DNA from: RHLJ01 sp965247355
Lineage (GTDB): Bacteria > Bacteroidota > Rhodothermia > Balneolales > Balneolaceae
DNA length: 64,000 nt
Reading direction: 5' to 3'
Assembly (NCBI GenBank): GCA_965247355.1
Contig: OZ252011.1
Span: 2,728,001 to 2,792,000, forward strand
This document shows, in pieces, positions 8,121 to 15,366 of this stretch (position 1 is the first letter of the stretch; each line of letters opens with the position of its first letter). The notes below the pieces were generated by a model that had not been told where the DNA came from, made no database searches, and saw only the letters and a program-made list of their open reading frames with translations. The translations under genes and the position numbers were made by a program.

Positions 8121-9050
8121 ATGGAACATAACAAAGGATTACATCACATCACTGTTTTGGCAGGCGATCCAAAAGAAAATGCTGATTTTTATATCAATAA
8201 ACTTGGTATGAGAATGGTAAAGAAATCAGTCAATCAGGATGACCCCGGCACCTATCATCTTTTTTATGGAAACGAAGCAGCTACACCGGGCTCGAGTCTT
8301 ACATTCTTTCCCTGGCCAAGAGCTCACAAAGGAACCAAAGGTTCAGGAGAAGCAGTAAACGTTGGCTTTAAAGTGCCTGATGGTTCACAGGATTTTTGGT
8401 TAACAAGGCTGAATGAACAGGGACTTTCTGCTTCCGAATCATTTGATGTTTTTGGAAAACAGGCTATCCGGTTTGAAGATCCGGACGGGCTGGAGTTAGA
8501 CTTAGTATTTGATGGAATCCCTAAAGAAAAAGTAAGTGAATATGAAAGCAAGGTTCCTCATGAGTATTCGATTCAGGGATTTGAATCTACTCGCCTGAAA
8601 TTATCCAAGGTTGATACTACCGTTGAAGTTCTTGAAGATATACTGGGCTTTGAAGAAAAATCATCCAATGGAAATCAAACACTCTATCAAACAGATGCCA
8701 ATATTGGAAGCTCTGTGATTGTAGAGACTTCAGATTATGATCCCGGCCGTGGAGGAAGAGGTATTGTTCACCATGTTGCGTTTAGAGCGAAAAATCTGGA
8801 TGAATTGGAAGAGCTCAGGGAAAAGGTGATCCAAAAAGGACTACAACCAACCCCGGTTATTGACCGGCACTGGTTTAAATCTGTGTACTATCGAACTCCG
8901 GATGGTATCCTTTTTGAAATGGCTACTGATGATCCAGGTTATGCAGTAGATGAGGATTTCGAGCATCTTGGCGAAAAGCTTATTCTTACTCCCTGGCTCG
9001 AACCAAGAAGAGAATATATAGAAAGTATTTTACCAAAAATTGAGGTGTAA
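8121..9050 (+). CDS. Ring-cleaving dioxygenase of the VOC superfamily (MhqO-like)
   Basis: The 309-residue protein has two glyoxalase/VOC repeats. Candidate metal ligands are His8/His9 (LHHITV), His217/His218 (IVHHVAF) and Glu266 (ILFEMAT), the pattern expected for a Fe(II)/Mn(II) extradiol-type enzyme. In Bacillus subtilis the related MhqO and MhqA belong to the MhqR regulon induced by hydroquinones and catechol-like electrophiles. The start follows a good AGGAG ribosome-binding site. The gene is first in a plus-strand run and is followed after 2 bp by an MhqD-like esterase, the same pairing as in the MhqR regulon. Family assignment is firm; the substrate is inferred. Confidence 0.88.
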   Translation: MEHNKGLHHITVLAGDPKENADFYINKLGMRMVKKSVNQDDPGTYHLFYGNEAATPGSSLTFFPWPRAHKGTKGSGEAVNVGFKVPDGSQDFWLTRLNEQGLSASESFDVFGKQAIRFEDPDGLELDLVFDGIPKEKVSEYESKVPHEYSIQGFESTRLKLSKVDTTVEVLEDILGFEEKSSNGNQTLYQTDANIGSSVIVETSDYDPGRGGRGIVHHVAFRAKNLDELEELREKVIQKGLQPTPVIDRHWFKSVYYRTPDGILFEMATDDPGYAVDEDFEHLGEKLILTPWLEPRREYIESILPKIEV

Positions 9051-9052
9051 CC

Positions 9053-9700
9053 ATGAATGATTTTAAGAAACCACATCAAAACCAACCTGTTGCAGTATCA
9101 GGCAAAGATATAAAAGAAGCGAAATTCGCAATGATCATGATTCATGGTCGGGGAGCTACAGCCCAAAGTATTATTGGACTTTCAAATGAGTTTGAGAACA
9201 CTGAGGATTTTATATTTCTGGCTCCACAGGCAAGTGATAATACCTGGTACCCATATTCATTTTTAGCACCAAGAGATCAGAACCAACCCGGCATTAGCTC
9301 TGGATTGCAGGCTATCTCAGATATCATAAAAAAGCTGAATGATCAGGGAATATCGAATGATCATATATTTCTATTGGGATTCTCACAAGGGGCTTGCTTA
9401 GCGTCAGAATTTGCCGTTAGAAACCCTGATAAATATGCTGGAGTAATTGCTTTAAGTGGTGGAATTATTGGTAACTCAATTGATTCCACCGAATATAGCG
9501 GCGATTTAAAAAATACTCCTTTATTTATGGGCTGTAGCGATGTGGATGCCCACATTCCGGTTCAGCGACTCGATGAAACAGAAGAAGTATTTAACACACT
9601 AGGAGCCAAGGTTCAAAAAAATATTTATCCGGGTATGGGACATCTGGTTAATGAAGATGAGATTCAGCATATTCAGGAACTCATAAACTCAGTTATCTAA
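9053..9700 (+). CDS. Alpha/beta-hydrolase, phospholipase/carboxylesterase family (MhqD-like)
   Basis: The 215-residue serine hydrolase has nucleophile Ser111 in GFSQGA. The charge-relay Asp lies in the GCSDVDAHIPV block and the His in GMGHLVN (about 197). The oxyanion-side HGRGA at 31-35 is the family's HGxGA form. Members include carboxylesterases and the MhqD/YvaM-type hydrolases of quinone-stress regulons. It sits 2 bp after the dioxygenase gene and 18 bp before the KefB-like antiporter gene, so all three are probably co-transcribed. A role in hydrolysing ring-cleavage products or ester electrophiles is inference. Confidence 0.87.
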   Translation: MNDFKKPHQNQPVAVSGKDIKEAKFAMIMIHGRGATAQSIIGLSNEFENTEDFIFLAPQASDNTWYPYSFLAPRDQNQPGISSGLQAISDIIKKLNDQGISNDHIFLLGFSQGACLASEFAVRNPDKYAGVIALSGGIIGNSIDSTEYSGDLKNTPLFMGCSDVDAHIPVQRLDETEEVFNTLGAKVQKNIYPGMGHLVNEDEIQHIQELINSVI

Positions 9701-9718
9701 TCTTCTAGTTACATACCG

Positions 9719-11305
9719 ATGGTTCTCTGGATTGTTCTGGCTTATTTTTTAGGGATGGGGGTAAAACAGCTTAAGCTCCCCCCTCTTATTGGTTATTTAA
9801 TTGCCGGAGTTGTCCTTTCACTCTTCGGTGTTTCTGACGACACTCACTTTCTTCACGAGGTTGGCCATTATGGAGTGGTGTTTCTTTTATTCACCGTTGG
9901 ACTTCATCTTCGTTTAAAAAATATTGTCCGACCAGAAGTATTTGGAGCCGGTAGTATTCACCTGATCATTAGTACAGGTATTTTCCTGCTTATATCAATG
10001 GCTTTTGGCTTTGACTTAATTCAGGGATTAATAATTGGTACCCTTCTAGGATTTTCGAGTACGGTTCTGGCAGCAAAAACACTGGAAGCCCGTGGTGAAC
10101 TAAATGCATTTCATGCCCGTGTATCTATTGGTATTCTGATACTTCAGGATATAGTAGCAATCACAGTACTTGCACTAACCGGGGGTGGCGCTCCTCAAAT
10201 CTGGAGCATTGGTTTACTTGCTCTTCCGCTGGTTCGTCCTTTGATCATAAAATTACTTTCCCAAAGTGGACATGAAGATTTACAGCTGCTATTCGGTTTA
10301 ATTCTTGCATTAGGAGGCGCAGCACTTTTTGAGTTCCTTGGCTTATCCTCCGAACTTGGAGCGCTTGTTGCCGGTGCATTACTCTCGGGAAATAAGCAAG
10401 CTGATGAATTAGCTGAAAAACTGTGGGGATTAAAAGAAGCTTTTCTGGTAGCATTCTTTTTAGAGGTGGGACTGGCAGGGTTACCTTCTATGAGTGATCT
10501 TGCTTTTGCAGGAGCTATCTTAGCAATACTCCCTGTTAAAGCCGCACTATTTTTCTTTCTTCTGGTGCTTTTTAAACTACGTTCGCGAAATTCATTTATG
10601 GTTACCATAACCCTTTCTTCCTTCAGTGAATTTACTTTAATCGCAGGAATGGTAGCTGCCTCTGCCGGATTTATTCCGGAATCAGTGATTATTGTATTTG
10701 CTGTAGTTACTGCCATATCGTACAACATTAATGCTCCTCTGTCGTCCAAGGCTAATGAATTGTGGAAGAAATTTGAAAATGCACTTATTCCACTAGAAAG
10801 AAATGTGAAACATCCGGGACAACAAGTTGTCAACCTGGGTGGAGCTGAGTATTTAATCGTCGGCATGGGACAGTCCGGTTCTGCTGCATATGATTACCTA
10901 AAAGAAAGAGAATTCAGAGTAACCGGTATGGATGCTGATCCTGCTAAAATTGAATCAAACCTCAAAAAGAGAAGAAGGACGGTATATGGCGATGCACAGG
11001 ATGCTGAGCTTTGGGAAAACATAGACTTGAAAGGAGTAAAATCCATAATGCTGGCAATGCCTAATCCTGAAACCAAAGTTTCTGCCACTCAAATGCTTCG
11101 TGAGAATAAATACTCGGGTGACATCTATGCACTTACTATGCGAGACGAAGAACATCAATCACTTAAAGAAGCTGGTGCTAATGCCGTTTGTTTACCTCTC
11201 ATTCAGGCAGGAAGAAAACTTGCTGAAATCAGCATTAGCGATCAAATTGATGGCTCTATGTCTCTTGATGTAGACATGCATAAAGTCATAGAAAATGTAA
11301 ACTAA
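9719..11305 (+). CDS. KefB/KefC-type monovalent cation:proton antiporter with RCK (TrkA-N) domain
   Basis: The 528-residue protein has an N-terminal CPA2 Na+/H+-exchanger domain of about 12 helices (to about residue 345). A TrkA-N nucleotide-binding domain with VGMGQSG (Rossmann GxGxxG, about residues 382-387) follows. In E. coli, KefB and KefC are glutathione-gated K+ efflux systems that acidify the cytoplasm to protect against electrophiles such as methylglyoxal and quinones. Its position after an MhqO/MhqD-like pair fits that protective role. No KefF/KefG ancillary quinone reductase lies next to it; the nitroreductase under the same operator may serve that part. Gating by glutathione or another thiol is unknown here. 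Confidence 0.88.
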   Translation: MVLWIVLAYFLGMGVKQLKLPPLIGYLIAGVVLSLFGVSDDTHFLHEVGHYGVVFLLFTVGLHLRLKNIVRPEVFGAGSIHLIISTGIFLLISMAFGFDLIQGLIIGTLLGFSSTVLAAKTLEARGELNAFHARVSIGILILQDIVAITVLALTGGGAPQIWSIGLLALPLVRPLIIKLLSQSGHEDLQLLFGLILALGGAALFEFLGLSSELGALVAGALLSGNKQADELAEKLWGLKEAFLVAFFLEVGLAGLPSMSDLAFAGAILAILPVKAALFFFLLVLFKLRSRNSFMVTITLSSFSEFTLIAGMVAASAGFIPESVIIVFAVVTAISYNINAPLSSKANELWKKFENALIPLERNVKHPGQQVVNLGGAEYLIVGMGQSGSAAYDYLKEREFRVTGMDADPAKIESNLKKRRRTVYGDAQDAELWENIDLKGVKSIMLAMPNPETKVSATQMLRENKYSGDIYALTMRDEEHQSLKEAGANAVCLPLIQAGRKLAEISISDQIDGSMSLDVDMHKVIENVN

Positions 11306-11316
11306 ACTCAATATTT

Positions 11317-11574
11317 ATGGCCTGTGAACACACATCAATGATTGAAATTACCGACCCAACCGGAACCGAATGTGAGACTTGTATTGCCCAGGATGATAGT
11401 TGGGTGCATCTAAGAATGTGTATGACTTGCGGGTACATCGGGTGTTGTGATTCTTCAAAAAACAAGCATTCCCGAAAGCATTATTTGAGGAATGAACATC
11501 CCATAATCCGATCTATTGAACCTGGTGAAAGCTGGCGTTATTGTTACATTCATAATGAAATGCTGGAGCCATGA
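11317..11574 (+). CDS. Small UBP-type zinc finger protein
   Basis: This is an 85-residue protein made almost entirely of one ZnF-UBP fold. Cys/His ligands are spread through CEH near the start, ECETC, CMTCGYIGCC, KHSRKH and NEHPI. Bacterial stand-alone copies have no ubiquitin to bind, so their partner is unknown. The gene ends inside the start of the histidine kinase gene (ATGA overlap, 11571-11574), which indicates coupled translation and a functional link to the kinase and its receiver-flavoprotein. I recall the same zinc finger / ATP-binding protein / FAD-oxidoreductase neighbourhood from other phyla, but cannot search for it here. Confidence 0.9.
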   Translation: MACEHTSMIEITDPTGTECETCIAQDDSWVHLRMCMTCGYIGCCDSSKNKHSRKHYLRNEHPIIRSIEPGESWRYCYIHNEMLEP

Positions 11575-12959
11575 CTGATAAAATAGTCTCCCAACTTAAA
11601 GAACTGGAACCTTTTGGAGAAGTACCGGACGAGCAACTTGGCTGGCTGGTTGAGAATTCTGAATATCTTGAATTTGAAGTTGGAGAAAACATTGTAAAAC
11701 CGGGAGATGATACTACGAGAATGCTGATCATTCTGGAAGGAGTGATCAGTATTCGATTGAAAAGAGGAAATCAATTTCAAAATATTGGAAATTTTGAAAA
11801 AGGAGATATTTCAGGAAAGCTGCCATTTTCCAGAATGCAATCAACCCTGGCTTATCTGACTGCTGTTGAAAAAACTGCTATTCTTAGAACAGATGAAAGT
11901 CTGTTTCCTGAGATATCAAAAAGGTATGAGCTTATCGAAGTATTCGTGCACTCTATGTCGGACAGAATCCGAAGATTTACGACAGTGCAGCAGCAAAATG
12001 AAAAGTTAATGGCCCTTGGAAAACTCTCTGCGGGATTAGCACATGAGTTGAATAACCCTGCTTCGGCGATGGTCAGGGGTGCAACAGAGCTAAGAAAACG
12101 CCTTCGTACATCACCAGATAAATTTAAGGCAGTGATGAGTATTCGCCTCACGGAAGACCAGATTGATGCTGTAAATGAGCTTGTATTTAAAAAAGCGGAA
12201 AAAGGGAGTTCCAATCAACAAAGTCTGATGGACCGGACTGCTCTTGAAGATGACTTAACTGATTGGATGGAAAATCATGGGGTTGATCAGGGGTTTCAGT
12301 ATGCTGAGACCTTTGCTGAATACTGTTTCAGCATCGATGATCTGGAATTTGTAAGTACTCATGTGGAGGGTAAATATTTGCCTGCTGTTTTAGGCTGGAT
12401 TGAAGATGTTCTAACCACCGAAAAGATGGTAGAAGAAATTGAGGACTCTGCTACACGTATTTCCGATTTGGTTTCATCCGTAAAGACATATTCCCATATG
12501 GATCGCGGTTCTGATAAAGAGGTGGTCGACCTTCAAAAAATGCTTAAAAGCACCATCACAATGCTGAATCACAAATCGAAACAAAAGAAGGTAGAGATTT
12601 CGATAGAGATTCCAGATAATCTCCCTGTGTTCTCCGGTTTTGTAAGTGAGTTAAATCAAGTATGGACGAATCTGATTGACAACGCAATTGATGCTGTGGA
12701 TGACGGCGGGGAAATTAAAATCGAGGCTTCCTCAAAAAACGGAGAATTGATTTTAAAGTTTAACGATAACGGCTCTGGGATTCCGGAAGATATACAGAAC
12801 AATATTTTCGATCCCTTTTTCACTACTAAAGATGTTGGACAGGGAACCGGGCTAGGTTTGGATGTTGTACATAAGATTATTGAAAAACATGGAGGAAGGA
12901 TTGAAGTAGAATCACAACCCGGCGATACTACCTTCGAACTGACTTTACCACTTTCTTAG
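11571..12959 (+). CDS. Cytoplasmic sensor histidine kinase with cyclic-nucleotide-binding-like domain
   Basis: This is a 462-residue soluble kinase with no membrane helix. Residues about 12-125 form a CAP-like cNMP-binding domain with the pattern F-GEN-x-GDD plus GDISGKLPF. The dimerisation helix carries His158 in LSAGLAHELNNPASA. The ATPase domain shows the N box NLIDNAIDAVDD, the G1 box DNGSGIPE and the G2 box GTGLGL. An unusual stretch of about 170 residues separates H box and N box. It overlaps the zinc finger gene and precedes the receiver-flavoprotein by 79 bp, so the flavoprotein's receiver is the obvious phosphotransfer partner. The ligand sensed by the cNMP-like domain is unknown. 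Confidence 0.9.
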   Translation: MTDKIVSQLKELEPFGEVPDEQLGWLVENSEYLEFEVGENIVKPGDDTTRMLIILEGVISIRLKRGNQFQNIGNFEKGDISGKLPFSRMQSTLAYLTAVEKTAILRTDESLFPEISKRYELIEVFVHSMSDRIRRFTTVQQQNEKLMALGKLSAGLAHELNNPASAMVRGATELRKRLRTSPDKFKAVMSIRLTEDQIDAVNELVFKKAEKGSSNQQSLMDRTALEDDLTDWMENHGVDQGFQYAETFAEYCFSIDDLEFVSTHVEGKYLPAVLGWIEDVLTTEKMVEEIEDSATRISDLVSSVKTYSHMDRGSDKEVVDLQKMLKSTITMLNHKSKQKKVEISIEIPDNLPVFSGFVSELNQVWTNLIDNAIDAVDDGGEIKIEASSKNGELILKFNDNGSGIPEDIQNNIFDPFFTTKDVGQGTGLGLDVVHKIIEKHGGRIEVESQPGDTTFELTLPLS

Positions 12960-12975
12960 CAATGTTAAGTTTTAA

Positions 12976-13019
12976 GTGCTAAATGTTAAATGTCAGGATT
13001 TTCATTTAACATTTAGCAC
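12976..13019. repeat. Perfect 17-bp inverted repeat between kinase and flavoprotein genes
   Basis: GTGCTAAATGTTAAATG (12976-12992) and its exact reverse complement (13003-13019) flank a 10-base loop. There is no T tract, so it is not an ordinary terminator. It fills most of the 79-bp gap. It may be an mRNA processing or stabilising hairpin, or a copy of a dispersed palindromic repeat. Confidence 0.8.
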
Positions 13020-13038
13020 GAGCATTTAAAATTAAATA

Positions 13039-14706
13039 ATGAACAAACCGATAATATTTGCGATTGATGACGACCCTCAGGTGCTTCGGGCTATCCAGAG
13101 AGACTTGCGTGGAAAGTACCGGAATGACTTCCGAATTCTGAGCACCAATTCTCCTAAAGAGGCTTTAGATACGTTGCCTGAACTTAAGAAGAAGGGAGAA
13201 ACCGTCGCACTTTTTTTATCCGATCAGCGGATGCCCGAAATGATTGGAGTTGAATTCCTTGAAAAAGCCAAGAAGATTTTCCCGGATGCAAAACGAGTTC
13301 TACTTACCGCTTATTCAGATACCGACGCTGCCATCAAAGCAATTAATGAAGTTCAGCTCGATTACTATTTATTGAAGCCCTGGGATCCACCCGAAGAAAA
13401 ATTATTCCCTGTTTTAGACGACTTACTGGATGAATGGCAGGCAAACTTCAAGCCTGAATTTCATGGAATAAAATTAGTTGGTTATCAATACTCTCCTACA
13501 TCGCATGCAATCAAAGATTATCTCTCCGGTAACCTGATTCCTTACCGTTGGCTGGATGTGGAAGCTAGTGAAAAGGCTAATGAGCTACTGGGTGAGAATG
13601 CACTAGACGGGTCCAATCTTCCCGTTATTTTCTTTGAAGATGGAAGTCATATTGCCGAACCTACTCCTCTTCAGATTGCCAATAAACTCGGGCGGAATCC
13701 TTCCGCTTCTGAGGAAATTTACGATGTAGTGATTATCGGCGCAGGACCTGCCGGTTTAGCCGCCGCAGTGTATGGCGGTTCTGAAGGCTTGAAAACTTTA
13801 CTCATTGAAAAACGAGCGCCTGGCGGACAAGCAGGCACCAGTTCCAGAATCGAGAATTATCTTGGATTTCCTAATGGATTAAGTGGTTCCGATTTAGCCA
13901 GAAGAGCCATCACTCAGGCAACCCGTTTTGGGGTGGAGTTTCTTTCTCCACAGGAAGTTGTAAGTATTGAAGTTCAGGATCAGTATAAAACTTTATCACT
14001 TACTGATGGAAGCACCGTAAATGCAAAAGCTGTAGTTGTGACCACCGGAGTGAATTACCGTAAACTGGAAAGCAAAGGCATTTCTGATTTTACAGGAGCA
14101 GGAATTTATTATGGAGCGGCAATGACCGAGGCCCATGCCTTCAAAGACAAGCAAGTGTACATTGTTGGAGGTGGAAATTCAGCCGGACAAGCAGCCATGT
14201 ATCTATCCACCTTTGCAAAAAATGTATATATCGCAGTTCGCAGAGATTCATTGGTCGCTACGATGTCTTCTTACCTGATCGATCAGCTCGACAAAACTAA
14301 GAATATTGAATTACTCCCTTTTACAGAAGTAGAAGAAGCATGCGGAGATGGGAAACTCGAGAAACTGGTACTCAAAGACTCTAACGATGACTCGCTCAGA
14401 GATGTAGAAGCCGATGGGTTGTTCATTTTTATTGGCGCAAAACCATATACCGAATGGATTGAATCCGGCATTATTAAAAATGAGCGTGGGTATTTAGAAA
14501 CCGGGAAAGAGCTTTTTCGCTATGATGATTATAACAAAGTGTGGCAGTTGGAACGCCAACCTTATTTATTAGAAACCTGCTCCCCCGGAATTTTTGCTGC
14601 CGGAGATGTACGCGCCGGAGCTATGAACAGGGTAGCATCTGCCGTTGGTGAAGGTTCGATGGCTATTAAATATGTGCATGAATATTTAGCCGACTCGAAT
14701 TTATAA
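13039..14706 (+). CDS. Fused response regulator / glutaredoxin-like / thioredoxin-reductase-like FAD oxidoreductase
   Basis: This 555-residue three-part fusion begins with a receiver domain (1-125): acidic pocket DDD at 10-12, phospho-acceptor Asp62 in FLSDQRMP, and Lys113 in LLKPW. Residues about 140-220 resemble a thioredoxin/glutaredoxin fold, but the CxxC is replaced by YSPTSH (151-156). Residues 228-555 form a class II NAD(P)H/FAD reductase with GAGPAG at 234-239 and VGGGNSAG at 376-383. The CATC redox pair of true thioredoxin reductases is absent; GAAM stands at 359-362. It is therefore probably an NAD(P)H:FAD oxidoreductase whose activity is controlled by phosphorylation from the upstream kinase. 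Its 3' end overlaps the convergent TlpA-like gene by 6 bp. Confidence 0.92.
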   Translation: MNKPIIFAIDDDPQVLRAIQRDLRGKYRNDFRILSTNSPKEALDTLPELKKKGETVALFLSDQRMPEMIGVEFLEKAKKIFPDAKRVLLTAYSDTDAAIKAINEVQLDYYLLKPWDPPEEKLFPVLDDLLDEWQANFKPEFHGIKLVGYQYSPTSHAIKDYLSGNLIPYRWLDVEASEKANELLGENALDGSNLPVIFFEDGSHIAEPTPLQIANKLGRNPSASEEIYDVVIIGAGPAGLAAAVYGGSEGLKTLLIEKRAPGGQAGTSSRIENYLGFPNGLSGSDLARRAITQATRFGVEFLSPQEVVSIEVQDQYKTLSLTDGSTVNAKAVVVTTGVNYRKLESKGISDFTGAGIYYGAAMTEAHAFKDKQVYIVGGGNSAGQAAMYLSTFAKNVYIAVRRDSLVATMSSYLIDQLDKTKNIELLPFTEVEEACGDGKLEKLVLKDSNDDSLRDVEADGLFIFIGAKPYTEWIESGIIKNERGYLETGKELFRYDDYNKVWQLERQPYLLETCSPGIFAAGDVRAGAMNRVASAVGEGSMAIKYVHEYLADSNL

Positions 14707-15297
14707 TTGATTTATTAATTCCTCTGCCATCACATCTTTACCAATCACAATCCCAACACTATCAATTAAAAATGTTGTTGGTGTAGAGTATACCCCATAT
14801 AAAGTTGCTACAGGTGAATGTACTCCTTCCAGATCGGAAACCTGTGGCCAGGTGATTTCATCTTTTACCACGGCTTTTTTCCAGTTGGTTCGGCTTCGGT
14901 CAAGTGAAACTCCGAGAATTTCGAAATCCCTTTTTCTGTATTCGGGATAGATTTCAGACAGGTGCTTATTCTCTGCCCGACAAATAGAGCACCAGGATGC
15001 CCAGAAGGTAAGCAAGACTGTTTTTCCTTCATAATCTGAAAGAGAGATTTGGTTCCCATCAAGACTATAGAGTGTAAAATTCGGTGCCTGACTTCCAATC
15101 AGAATTGAATCATTATTAGCTACTAGCTGATCTTTGTTTTCGTCAATAGCCATATGCTCAAGCGTACCATTGAAACGGGAATACACTTCAAAGAAAATAG
15201 TCGCTTCCGGATCACGAAAATAGAATGGAAATGCAATTAGATAAACAACTAGCAGAACCAGCGGAAAGAACCACCATCTTAGAAGTAATGATTTCAT
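14701..15297 (-). CDS. TlpA-like membrane-anchored thioredoxin-fold protein
   Basis: The 198-residue protein has an N-terminal signal anchor (residues 8-24) and a periplasmic AhpC/TSA-Redoxin-type thioredoxin fold. The redox pair is Cys103-Cys106 in WASWCSICRAE, the proline-containing strand is YSTPTTFLID, and the start of the fold is APNFTLYSLDG. Such proteins reduce periplasmic disulfides, often for cytochrome c maturation. It is a single gene on the minus strand with its 3' end overlapping the receiver-flavoprotein gene, and 69 bp separate it from the TIGR03545 gene upstream. Which substrate it reduces cannot be told. Confidence 0.87.
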   Translation of the reverse strand: MKSLLLRWWFFPLVLLVVYLIAFPFYFRDPEATIFFEVYSRFNGTLEHMAIDENKDQLVANNDSILIGSQAPNFTLYSLDGNQISLSDYEGKTVLLTFWASWCSICRAENKHLSEIYPEYRKRDFEILGVSLDRSRTNWKKAVVKDEITWPQVSDLEGVHSPVATLYGVYSTPTTFLIDSVGIVIGKDVMAEELINQL

Positions 15298-15366
15298 GAA
15301 AATTAAAGAATAATTAGATCATAAAATATGAAATCAGACTTCTTGAGTCATCACAGAAGTATAAAT

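Noticed and set aside
9361..9555. Minus-strand open frame antisense to the esterase gene
   Set aside because: It is short, has no motif and is covered by the MhqD-like hydrolase.
10195..10866. Long minus-strand open frame of 223 codons inside the KefB-like gene
   Set aside because: It lies entirely antisense to a well-supported transporter gene, has low-complexity Ser/Pro/Lys content and no motif or ribosome-binding site; it is a codon-bias shadow.
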